In this document: piece by piece, positions 1 to 7,210 of the stretch | Position numbering within the stretch: position 1 is the stretch's first letter | How the letters are laid out: every line of letters starts with the position of its first letter | Origin: an uncultured Bacteroidales bacterium | Lineage (GTDB): Bacteria; Bacteroidota; Bacteroidia; Bacteroidales; UBA932 | DNA: 32,905 bases | Assembly (NCBI GenBank): GCA_945870315.1 | Contig: CAMBRR010000018.1 | Coordinates: 1-32,905 of the forward strand | Reading direction: 5' to 3' | Position numbers and translations under genes: made by a program | The notes under the pieces: generated by a model | Database searches by the model: none | Told to the model about the DNA's origin: nothing | Seen by the model: the letters and a program-made list of their open reading frames with translations, nothing else

Positions 1-23
1 GAATGACAAACATACATAAAATC

Positions 24-54
24 TTTCTAATTTTCATCAATTTGGTTACTTTTG
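24..54 (+). promoter_or_regulatory. Bacteroidota-type promoter for the gene at 78
   Basis: The sequence TACTTTTG at 47-54 matches the TAnnTTTG -7 box of the Bacteroidota housekeeping sigma factor. A TTTC at 24-27, spaced 19 bases away, is a near match to the TTTG -33 box. The start codon follows 23 bases after the -7 box, which leaves a short leader. Confidence 0.55.
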
Positions 55-77
55 CATTTTGGTGAAATTTTATCGAA

Positions 78-494
78 ATGAACAACAGAGATATGTACAA
101 AGCTTTTCTGTGCCTGATGGTTGCCTTTATGATTGTGCCATCCTTCAACGCATTTTCCCAACAACAAGAAAAGCCAAAGGACATCTACGAGCAGGCCGAA
201 GAAGAGGCAGACAGGCTGCAGAGGCTGCTGAACCTCGAAGACTGGCAGGTCTTCTATGTGGATTCCACCCTCAAGGCATCGTTCCCGGCAATGGTTGCTG
301 AATTTGAGAAAATGTCCGCCGCCAAGGTGGGCAATTCATCTCTGTACCAAAGTGTGCAGGACAAATGGATGGAGAAGATTGACTCAACCTACCAGAGAAT
401 CTTTACAAAAGAACAATGGGCGGCATACCTTAAAAGCGGAGCCGCAAGACAACAGAAAGCAAGGGCCAAAAGGCGCTCACAATCAGGGAAATAA
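78..494 (+). CDS. Small secreted protein of unknown function
   Basis: This 138-residue protein has an N-terminal hydrophobic stretch (about residues 8-26, ending FNAFSQ) that looks like a cleavable signal peptide, so the product is probably periplasmic or exported. The mature part is mostly predicted helix, rich in Glu, Gln and Lys, with a very basic C-terminus (KARAKRRSQSGK). I do not recognise a named domain. A start at 93 (MYKAFLC) is also possible and would give a more typical signal peptide; the ATG at 78 is kept because it is the first after the promoter at 24-54. It lies 12 bases before the nitroreductase gene and may be co-transcribed with it. No function is proposed. Confidence 0.7.
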   Translation: MNNRDMYKAFLCLMVAFMIVPSFNAFSQQQEKPKDIYEQAEEEADRLQRLLNLEDWQVFYVDSTLKASFPAMVAEFEKMSAAKVGNSSLYQSVQDKWMEKIDSTYQRIFTKEQWAAYLKSGAARQQKARAKRRSQSGK

Positions 495-506
495 ACACAG
501 AATCAT

Positions 507-986
507 ATGGATTTTACTGAAGTAATAAGCAAGAGAAAGAGTGTCAGGAAATTCTCCGATACTCCGGTTGAAAGGGATATGCTGGATGCCATAGTGGCAA
601 TCGCCAGGACAGCCCCGTCGTCACGCGGCAGCAAGAGCTCCGAATTCCTCATCATCGAAGACAAGGATACAATTGAAGCATTGTCACAAATGAGAGAATC
701 AGGATCCGGATTTATGAAAGGCGCCAAAGCGGTGATTGTAGTTTTGGGAGATGAGTCCAAAACCGATTTATGGGTGGACAACTGTGCAATCAGCGCCACA
801 TTTATCCAACTGGCGGTAACTGCAGCCGAATTGGGAAGTTGCTGGGTTCACATCAACGGCAGACCACGCTACAAGGCCCATCCGGAAGGACCATATGCTG
901 AAGAATATGTCAGAGAACTGCTTGGCGTAAAAGACGGCCTGAGAATCTATTGCGCAATTGCAATCGGCTATCCTGCTGAAGAATAA
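507..986 (+). CDS. Nitroreductase-family FMN oxidoreductase
   Basis: The 159-residue protein starts DFTEVISKRKSVRKF, the N-terminal signature of the nitroreductase superfamily in which the Arg/Ser/Arg residues contact the FMN phosphate. It continues with the family's APSSRGSKS segment and the helical region DNCAISATFIQLAVTAAELG before a conserved WVHI strand, and ends in a strand (CAIAIGYPAEE) typical of the family. Such proteins are cytoplasmic homodimers that use NAD(P)H to reduce nitro compounds, quinones or flavins; the substrate here is unknown. It is slightly short for the family, which usually runs about 170-220 residues. It precedes pheS, which appears to have its own promoter overlapping the end of this gene. 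Confidence 0.85.
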   Translation: MDFTEVISKRKSVRKFSDTPVERDMLDAIVAIARTAPSSRGSKSSEFLIIEDKDTIEALSQMRESGSGFMKGAKAVIVVLGDESKTDLWVDNCAISATFIQLAVTAAELGSCWVHINGRPRYKAHPEGPYAEEYVRELLGVKDGLRIYCAIAIGYPAEE

Positions 987-1010
987 TGGACAACATCACG
1001 GATTTTTTAT

Positions 1011-1018
1011 TACTTTTG
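1011..1018 (+). promoter_or_regulatory. Candidate -7 box for pheS
   Basis: TACTTTTG at 1011-1018 is an exact TAnnTTTG match, 26 bases before the pheS ATG at 1045. I see no good TTTG -33 box at the expected distance, so this is supported mainly by the -7 element and its position in the gap between the nitroreductase gene and pheS. Confidence 0.5.
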
Positions 1019-1044
1019 CAGGTTCGACTGAAAAAATATTGAAT

Positions 1045-2070
1045 ATGAAGGAAAGAATAGAGGCCCTGATGGCCGAAATAGAAAGTCTGAAATGCCGGAA
1101 AGAGCAGGAAATTGAAGAAGCTCGCGTAAGACTTCTTGGCAAGAAAGGCGAAATCACGAAATTGTTCGAAGACTTCCGCAGCGTAGCGCCGGAAATGAAA
1201 AGAGAATTCGGTCAGAAGCTGAATATTTTGAAGAATACAGCTGTCGCAAAGATAGAAGAACTGAGGGCATCCGTCCAGGAAAGCGCTTCAGCCGGCGATT
1301 CCTCATTTGACAGCACAATGCCAGGTGACCCGGTAGCTATTGGTTCACGCCATCCTGTTTCAATTGTAAGGGAAGAAATCGTGAATATTTTCCGCAAGTT
1401 CGGTTATGATGTTGCGGAAGGCCCTGAGATTGAAGATGATTGGCACGTATTCGAAGCCTTGAACTTTCCACCGGAACACCCTGCAAGAGAAATGCAGGAT
1501 ACATTCTTCATTTCAGCAAGCGACAATCCGGTCCTTCTAAGGACACACACGTCCAGCGTACAGGTCAGGGCTATGGAAAAAATGCCTCTCCCTATTCGCA
1601 TCGTTTGCCCGGGAAGGGTTTTCCGCAATGAAGCCATCTCAGCCAGAGCCCACTGTATCTTCCATCAGGTAGAAGGATTGTATATCGATGAAGGTGTAAC
1701 ATTCGCAGATATGAAGCAAGCAATCCTCCTGTTTGCCAGAGAAATGTTCGGTCCTCAGACACAAATTCGTATGAGGCCATCATATTTCCCATTCACAGAG
1801 CCGTCTGCAGAGATTGACGTCAGCTGCAACATCTGTCACGGCAAGGGTTGCAATATATGCAAAGGTACCGGCTGGCTGGAAATAATGGGATGCGGAATGG
1901 TGGATCCTAATGTGCTGGAAGCCTCCGGAATCGACAGCAAGAAATATAGCGGATTTGCATTCGGAATGGGCGTAGAGCGTATCGCAATGCTGAAATGGCA
2001 AGTAAAAGACCTGCGCAACTATTTTGAAAACGATATGCGTTTCCTCAAAGAATTCGAAACATTCATCTAA
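1045..2070 (+). CDS. pheS: Phenylalanine--tRNA ligase alpha subunit
   Basis: This is the catalytic alpha subunit of the alpha2-beta2 phenylalanyl-tRNA synthetase, which charges tRNA-Phe. The 341-residue protein has an N-terminal coiled-coil tRNA-binding arm (about residues 1-85), then the class II core: GPEIEDDWHVFEALNFPPEH, the motif 2 region around GRVFRNEAISARAHCIFHQV, FPFTEPSAEIDVSC, and motif 3 in GFAFGMGVERIAMLKW. An insert with CxxC pairs at C261/C264 and C269/C272 sits before motif 3 and may bind zinc. I chose the ATG at 1045 over an in-frame ATG at 958: the upstream one overlaps the nitroreductase gene and adds 29 residues not expected in PheS, and the -7 box at 1011 lies just upstream of 1045. 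The pheT partner is not in this window. Confidence 0.97.
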   Translation: MKERIEALMAEIESLKCRKEQEIEEARVRLLGKKGEITKLFEDFRSVAPEMKREFGQKLNILKNTAVAKIEELRASVQESASAGDSSFDSTMPGDPVAIGSRHPVSIVREEIVNIFRKFGYDVAEGPEIEDDWHVFEALNFPPEHPAREMQDTFFISASDNPVLLRTHTSSVQVRAMEKMPLPIRIVCPGRVFRNEAISARAHCIFHQVEGLYIDEGVTFADMKQAILLFAREMFGPQTQIRMRPSYFPFTEPSAEIDVSCNICHGKGCNICKGTGWLEIMGCGMVDPNVLEASGIDSKKYSGFAFGMGVERIAMLKWQVKDLRNYFENDMRFLKEFETFI

Positions 2071-2086
2071 AGGCCCGTCCACAAAA

Positions 2087-2860
2087 ATGGAAGTAAGAGC
2101 AAAGAAAGCCCTTGGACAACATTTTCTTACGGACCTGTCCATTGCTCAGAAGATAGCGGATGCATTGGAAACGGAAGAATCGACTGTAGCCCCCACCCTG
2201 GAGATAGGACCGGGAATGGGGGTTTTGTCGCAATACCTTCTGGAGAGAAAGGACATTGATCTGAAAATGGTGGAAATTGACACAGAATCTGTCAATTACC
2301 TCCTCACTCATTTTCCAAAAGCCAACGGAAGGCTTCTGGAGGCAGACTTTCTTAAACTGCCTCTCGAAAAGTTTTTCAGCGGTCAATTCTGTGTCATTGG
2401 CAATTTCCCTTACAATATTTCTTCACAAATTTTTTTCAAGATTCTGGAATACCGCCAGCAGATTCCACAGGTTGTCTGTATGATCCAGAAGGAAGTTGCC
2501 GAAAGAATCGCGGAGAAACCGGGCACCAAGACCTACGGCATTCTGTCTGTCCTGCTTCAGGCGTGGTATGACATCGAATACCTGTTTACAGTCGGGGAAG
2601 GCGCATTCAATCCCCCACCGAAAGTAAAATCAGCAGTAATACGCCTTAAGAGAAACTCACGCACCGAACTCGGTTGCGACGAAAGCCTGTTCAAGGCAGT
2701 TGTCAAGACAGGATTCAATCAAAGACGCAAAACCCTGCGCAACTCACTCAAGCCGCTGGTCAAGGAGAAGGCTGAATACCTTTCCGACCCGATTTTCGAC
2801 CTCAGACCGGAAAGGCTCAGCGTTGAAGACTTCGTCCGCCTGACAAACATCATCGCCTGA
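2087..2860 (+). CDS. rsmA: 16S rRNA (adenine1518/1519-N6)-dimethyltransferase
   Basis: This enzyme (KsgA/RsmA) dimethylates two adjacent adenines in the helix 45 loop of 16S rRNA late in 30S assembly, using S-adenosylmethionine. The 257-residue protein shows the N-terminal KKALGQHFLTD motif, the SAM-binding motif LEIGPGMGVLSQYLL, the catalytic motif GNFPYNISSQI (Phe in place of the Leu of many proteobacterial enzymes), and the C-terminal NQRRKTLRNSLK. The ATG at 2087 begins the conserved MEVRAKKALGQ segment; an in-frame ATG at 2024 lies inside pheS and is rejected. It starts 16 bases after the pheS stop, so the two are likely co-transcribed. Its last codons are part of a short tandem repeat at 2838-2889 that fills the junction with the convergent next gene. 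Confidence 0.96.
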   Translation: MEVRAKKALGQHFLTDLSIAQKIADALETEESTVAPTLEIGPGMGVLSQYLLERKDIDLKMVEIDTESVNYLLTHFPKANGRLLEADFLKLPLEKFFSGQFCVIGNFPYNISSQIFFKILEYRQQIPQVVCMIQKEVAERIAEKPGTKTYGILSVLLQAWYDIEYLFTVGEGAFNPPPKVKSAVIRLKRNSRTELGCDESLFKAVVKTGFNQRRKTLRNSLKPLVKEKAEYLSDPIFDLRPERLSVEDFVRLTNIIA

Positions 2861-2889
2861 CAGACATCACTAGCTGACAGGCATCACTG
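2838..2889. repeat. Three-copy degenerate tandem repeat, 17-18 bp unit
   Basis: Three imperfect head-to-tail copies of a unit close to GCCTGACAGACATCACT occur at 2838-2854, 2855-2872 and 2873-2889, followed by a partial GCTGAT. The first copy encodes the end of RsmA, the second contains its stop codon, and the third overlaps the stop codon of the convergent lipoprotein gene at 2884. The arrangement suggests duplication of the rsmA 3' end. Confidence 0.75.
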
Positions 2890-5475
2890 GCTGATTTGTC
2901 CCCAAAGACACTCGTAGATATACTGTCCCTGGCCATAGGTATTGACTACGGGTGTTATATTTGTATTTACATTATTCATAATCACTACTTTAGCATATAC
3001 TGGAGAAGAAATGGATTCCAGCACTGTCTTTATGGAAGAGGACGCAGACGGGTAGATATTCAACTCCTTCAGACTTTTCCCTAATACATCCTGGAAAGAA
3101 TCCAGGTGGACAGGAGCATAGGAAGCAAGCCAGGAAGGCGTATAGCTTGAGACATCAACCGCATACGGAACGGTTAAAGCCATTGGCCAATTTTCACTAT
3201 AAGCAGATATCTGGTTGCTGCTCAAAGACATAGTAACCTTGAAGCCGACTGTTTGGTTGAATATTCGAGAAAGGATATCTAGCCACATATCTTCCGAGTC
3301 GTGATAATAACGAACTGAACCCACAGCTGGAACAGTCTCTATGGAAGAAGACGAATAGGCGCTATCCACAACCTTGACGCTTGCCATTAGAGGAAGATAG
3401 AGAATCACGTCAAATGTATATGACCCGGACTTGACCTCTGAAGAAAACGGATTGGTGACACTCCCCTCAATCATATAATGCCCGGAAGCGGGAGGTGTGG
3501 ATGCATATCTGGTATCCCTGAAATTGAATTTCACGGCTGTTGAAGATACTGACATACAGCCTTCATTCCCATCTATTGTCCACTTCGCCTTGGACGAAAT
3601 ACCGGAAGGCAGAGAAAAGCCGTCAGTGCCAGCAAGGCTGTTAGGAGCGAGATTATAGTTGAAGACCTCCCCGAGAAAACCCTGATTTGGGAATGCCTTT
3701 GCGACTTGATAACCCACATTCTGGGAGAAAACGTTGTTTTCAAGGAGGATATCCCCGCTCCCCTCCTGAAGGCCATAAAAGACCAGTCTAGGTAGAGACG
3801 GATTGTTCAAACAGTCGAAATAACATCCCATATCCGAGGTCAATTCCCCGCAAGAAGATTCAAATCCACTGATATACAATGCTTTGAAAAGACTCCATTG
3901 TTTAGATTTTTTAAGTGCAGAATTAATCTGAGCAGTGGTATCGAATGAAAGTTTCCACTCTTGGAGCAAATGGGCGGGAAGGGTACAGGAAGTCTGATTA
4001 AAATATCTGTAAGAATCCGTCCCCGTTCGCGAATATGGTATATCAGCATATTCATATCCGTCAGGTATTGCAAACAGTCCGGCTGACTTCTGTCCGAGAG
4101 ACCCGGACACATCTACGACAAAAGAATCGTTCCCATAGCCGTCTTCACAAACAAGGACATCTGAAATCTCAGTGAAATACGACGCTTTAACAGGAGGGGC
4201 AAAAACATAGACCTCCATGTCTCCACTCTGCAGGACCTTCCTGACTTTTGCCTTGGACGAGCCAAAAGAGGCCGTAGAGTAGACATAAGCAGTTGAATTA
4301 CAGTCAATTCCATCAACTGTCCAATAAGTTGTGGTAAGGCAGATTCCGTTATCAAAGGTATAACTATAATCTTCATAGTCTTCATAGTTGACAAAATTCT
4401 GCCATCTTCCCATTGATTCATCGAAAACTTCCAGGCACTCCCCTTCCGACAATTCAAACTTATAAAATTCTCCCACATAAAGCCGGATAAGGCCACCGTC
4501 ATTGTTGACCGCGCCGCTGCTGTCAAGTTTCCAGTAATCTTCTCCGGAAGATATGCTGTCAAAAAGCCCTACCAGAGTGAGGTCATAAATCCGGTCGCGG
4601 ACAAGATTGTAATCGGAATAATTATCCTCTCCGGGACAGAAACGGTAGGTGACATTTCCGCTCACCTGACTTCCATCCAGCGACATCTTCACCTCCACAT
4701 AAGTAGGTTGTCCATAAGGAGCATTCTGGGGTGTCTTTTTCTTCGAATCGGATTCGGAATTCTTCCCGCAACAATTCTCCAGACAATAGAATTCTACCGG
4801 ACCACCCGAGTTTATGGTTGTCAGGTCCGAAGCCGAAGCCTTATCCGCATCGGAATCCGACACTGTCCCAGCACAGGAAGAATCCAGGAACGGCGTCACT
4901 TCAGAAGCTGAATTTCGAAGCCGAACTGCAGTTATCCGAGGATTCTGAGCAGAAAGTTGCTCATCGGGAGCAAATCTGAAAATAATTTTTGAAAACAGCC
5001 TTAAAAGCGGCACAGTAACCCCTTCCTGAGCTTTCTGAAAGGACAAGGATACCTGCCCGGCCATAGGAAACGAACCCGTTGCATCCATTCCGGCATTGAG
5101 CAAATCCATTGAAAGCGACAAATGGGCAAGGCTCACTTCATCCGAAAATTCACCCAAGTCTTCACTGATATTAGCCAGGGCATAAAAAGAATACTCACTG
5201 CCTCCCATCAATTTTACCGTCACCTCACCGGGACTCTCTGAAAAGCAATGATCCCACAACAAACCATCTCTGAACACCCAGAGATTAAGAGTTGACACTT
5301 CGCTTGAAGTGTTTGAAAAGCTGGACTTTGAGGAAATGTCACCACCATCACGGAACCTGACGGTGATTTCTGTTTCTTTTTGACTTCTCCTCGAGCTATC
5401 GTCCTCATCTGTGATACCTATGCGGGTACAAGACACCGCCAGCATCAGCACGCACAAAATCTTACTCCTCCTCAT
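2884..5475 (-). CDS. Large surface lipoprotein, DUF4906/fimbrillin-like
   Basis: This 863-residue protein begins with a short signal peptide ending in AVSC (Cys16 is the probable lipidated residue), so it is probably a lipoprotein. Residues about 35-175 carry features of Bacteroidales fimbrillin and DUF4906-type proteins: a TLNLWVFRDG strand, a YSFYALANI strand and a LLRLFSKIIFRF segment. The rest is rich in Ser, Tyr, Asp and Gly with many alternating beta-strand patterns and no catalytic motif that I can see. A long C-terminal part is unusual for a simple fimbrial subunit and fits a tip or anchor adhesin. It is divergent from the seven-gene operon starting at 5674, with 198 bases between them. 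The DUF4906 assignment is from overall resemblance, not a search. Confidence 0.6.
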   Translation of the reverse strand: MRRSKILCVLMLAVSCTRIGITDEDDSSRRSQKETEITVRFRDGGDISSKSSFSNTSSEVSTLNLWVFRDGLLWDHCFSESPGEVTVKLMGGSEYSFYALANISEDLGEFSDEVSLAHLSLSMDLLNAGMDATGSFPMAGQVSLSFQKAQEGVTVPLLRLFSKIIFRFAPDEQLSAQNPRITAVRLRNSASEVTPFLDSSCAGTVSDSDADKASASDLTTINSGGPVEFYCLENCCGKNSESDSKKKTPQNAPYGQPTYVEVKMSLDGSQVSGNVTYRFCPGEDNYSDYNLVRDRIYDLTLVGLFDSISSGEDYWKLDSSGAVNNDGGLIRLYVGEFYKFELSEGECLEVFDESMGRWQNFVNYEDYEDYSYTFDNGICLTTTYWTVDGIDCNSTAYVYSTASFGSSKAKVRKVLQSGDMEVYVFAPPVKASYFTEISDVLVCEDGYGNDSFVVDVSGSLGQKSAGLFAIPDGYEYADIPYSRTGTDSYRYFNQTSCTLPAHLLQEWKLSFDTTAQINSALKKSKQWSLFKALYISGFESSCGELTSDMGCYFDCLNNPSLPRLVFYGLQEGSGDILLENNVFSQNVGYQVAKAFPNQGFLGEVFNYNLAPNSLAGTDGFSLPSGISSKAKWTIDGNEGCMSVSSTAVKFNFRDTRYASTPPASGHYMIEGSVTNPFSSEVKSGSYTFDVILYLPLMASVKVVDSAYSSSSIETVPAVGSVRYYHDSEDMWLDILSRIFNQTVGFKVTMSLSSNQISAYSENWPMALTVPYAVDVSSYTPSWLASYAPVHLDSFQDVLGKSLKELNIYPSASSSIKTVLESISSPVYAKVVIMNNVNTNITPVVNTYGQGQYIYECLWGQISQ

Positions 5476-5504
5476 ATTGTCAAAAAAAAAAATTATATTT
5501 GCGA

Positions 5505-5535
5505 CAAAGGAAACAAATAATTACCATATTTCAAA
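5505..5535 (-). promoter_or_regulatory. Candidate promoter for the large lipoprotein gene
   Basis: Read on the minus strand, TTTG at 5532-5535 is followed after exactly 19 bases by TTCCTTTG at 5505-5512, a partial match to TAnnTTTG. The start codon is 29 bases further on. The spacing is right, but the -7 box lacks the TA. Confidence 0.4.
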
Positions 5536-5585
5536 GATGATGCAGGTTATTATTTGAGGATTACCAAAATACCCAAAAATGGTGA

Positions 5586-5616
5586 TTGTGCAAAATGGAT
5601 TGAAAGTATATATTTG
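5586..5616 (+). promoter_or_regulatory. Promoter for the seven-gene operon
   Basis: TATATTTG at 5609-5616 is an exact TAnnTTTG -7 box. A TTGT at 5586-5589, 19 bases upstream, is a weak -33 match. The predicted leader is about 50 bases. The 198-base divergent region also holds three copies of the 8-mer CAAATAAT (5514-5521, 5549-5556 on the opposite strand, 5656-5663), the last lying in the leader. Confidence 0.55.
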
Positions 5617-5673
5617 CAGCCTGATTCAGTAGTTCTATTGACAAATGAAGTATAACAAATAATCCCCAAAATT

Positions 5674-7197
5674 ATGAAAAGAAATTTGACAATCTTGGCA
5701 GCAGGAGCCGCACTTCTTATTGCATCCTGCTCAGAAATTGACGAGTTGAGTTCTCGTCTGGACAAGGTTGAAGCTGACGTTGAGGCTTTGACTGGCAACC
5801 TCAAGGTATTGGACGATGCTGTCAAATCGGCTGTCACTGTAACCAGCGTTGAGGCCATTGAAGATGGATATATCATATCTTTCTCCAATGACACCCAAGC
5901 CACCATCAAAAACGGAGAAAAGGGAGATAAGGGTGACACGGGTGCACCAGGCGCAGACGGTAAAGATGGTGCAGATGGCGCGCCGGGAGCAGACGGTAAA
6001 GACGGTGCAGACGGAGCACCAGGCGCACCGGGGGCTGACGGCAAAGATGGCGATGCATTCTTCACCGATGTATATGTTGATGGCAACACCCTCATAATCA
6101 AGCTGACTGGAGACAGAACATATGTCCTCCCGATTTACACAGTCAACATTTCTTCAATAAGTTTCGTCCCTGACTATGCGGACGGAAGTCTCCACGCCGA
6201 CTATGTTACGGATGAGGACACACAGGACATTTCATTCGTAGTCCTGCCAACTGAAGCTGCCGAAAGCCTCCTGACCGGCTTTGAAAAAGGCACCTATGCA
6301 GCTAAGCTGACTATGAACCAATTGAAGACCAAAGCGCTCACAGGCGAGTCCGCATCCGTATCCGGAATCAGGAAAGGCGATAAAGGAGAAATTATTGTAA
6401 CTGTCCCTGTTAAGGAAATTACTGCCAACTCAGGAGCTCTCCTTGTTACCAACACAGTCACTAAGGACGAAATAATATCATCCTTCTTCAATATCAAAAA
6501 GGAAAAAGCGACTTTCATCCTGGGCGGAGAAGAATACAAGGTAGTAAAAATGAAGGATGGGCGCATCTGGACAGCAGAAAACCTCAGATATATTCCTGAC
6601 GGAATGAGCGTATCTGCTGCCGATTTCAGTACCAATACCGGTATCTGGTATCCTGTCGTAACCAAGGCAGACAAAGATGTGGAAGCATCCACCGATGCCG
6701 AAATCATCAAGGCACAGGGATATTTCTATTCATATCAGGTAGCCTTCAACAAACCTGAAGGATATACCTTCGCCCTTAATCAGGACTTGGACGAGACCAG
6801 GGGCATCTGCCCTGAAGGATGGCATATCCCTACCTGCAAGGAAGCTATCGCATTAGTCGGAAAATGCAACGACAAAACTCTTACCGATGAATCAGCTCCT
6901 TATTACAATTCAACGGACGCACGATGCAACATCCTGGAAATCAATGCAGACGGTATCGGTTTCCTTCCATATGGCTATGTCAACAACGGAGCAAGTTATG
7001 CAAACAGGATTCTAAACATAGCAGGAGTTGAAGAATATCGTGGAATGAACTCGATGGACTACTCCTTCACGAGCACAGGCAGAAGTGCCACACAGGTTTA
7101 CTCGCTGATGATTTCCAACGTCGCCGCATCTTCAACTATCGTAGTTGGCTACCAGAATATCACCTTTGGCGCACACGTACGCTGCATAAAGGACTAA
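5674..7197 (+). CDS. Lipoprotein with collagen-like repeat and FISUMP domain
   Basis: The 507-residue protein has a clear lipobox IASC with Cys19. Residues about 22-55 have the heptad pattern of a short coiled coil (ELSSRLDKVEADVEALTGNL), resembling the N-terminal region of DUF4988-type Bacteroidales proteins. Residues 81-128 form 16 uninterrupted Gly-X-Y triplets, rich in Asp, Lys, Ala and Pro. A beta-rich middle follows. The C-terminal part (about 280-507) is a FISUMP domain (Fibrobacter succinogenes major paralogous domain), with KDGRIWTAENLRY near 295-307, RGICPEGWHIP at 376-386 and the terminal HVRCIKD. The coiled coil plus Gly-X-Y stalk suggests a trimeric, surface-exposed rod carrying the FISUMP head; that is inference. 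It is the first gene of the operon, 13 bases ahead of the TonB-dependent receptor. Confidence 0.85.
   Translation: MKRNLTILAAGAALLIASCSEIDELSSRLDKVEADVEALTGNLKVLDDAVKSAVTVTSVEAIEDGYIISFSNDTQATIKNGEKGDKGDTGAPGADGKDGADGAPGADGKDGADGAPGAPGADGKDGDAFFTDVYVDGNTLIIKLTGDRTYVLPIYTVNISSISFVPDYADGSLHADYVTDEDTQDISFVVLPTEAAESLLTGFEKGTYAAKLTMNQLKTKALTGESASVSGIRKGDKGEIIVTVPVKEITANSGALLVTNTVTKDEIISSFFNIKKEKATFILGGEEYKVVKMKDGRIWTAENLRYIPDGMSVSAADFSTNTGIWYPVVTKADKDVEASTDAEIIKAQGYFYSYQVAFNKPEGYTFALNQDLDETRGICPEGWHIPTCKEAIALVGKCNDKTLTDESAPYYNSTDARCNILEINADGIGFLPYGYVNNGASYANRILNIAGVEEYRGMNSMDYSFTSTGRSATQVYSLMISNVAASSTIVVGYQNITFGAHVRCIKD
5953..6024 (+). repeat. 36-bp tandem duplication within the collagen-like stalk
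   Basis: Two adjacent 36-base units at 5953-5988 and 5989-6024 both encode ADGKDGADGAPG. A shortened third copy (APGADGKDG) follows. The DNA copies differ at several third positions, so the duplication is not very recent, but the stalk length could vary between strains. Confidence 0.8.
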
Positions 7198-7210
7198 TCC
7201 ATTTGAGGAA

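Noticed and set aside
958..1044. N-terminal extension of PheS from an ATG at 958
   Set aside because: It overlaps the nitroreductase gene, covers the candidate promoter, and the extra residues do not look like PheS.
5494..5501. TATATTTG on the plus strand just upstream of the minus-strand lipoprotein start
   Set aside because: It matches a -7 box but has no -33 partner at the right distance and points away from the gene it adjoins; the copy at 5609-5616 is better placed for the operon.
5914..6057. Short repeats that might suggest a CRISPR array
   Set aside because: They are in-frame codon repeats of a collagen-like segment with no spacer structure.
5550..6101. 183-codon minus-strand frame rich in Pro-Ser-Ala-Gly repeats
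   Set aside because: The repeats are the antisense reading of the Gly-X-Y collagen run in the plus-strand lipoprotein.
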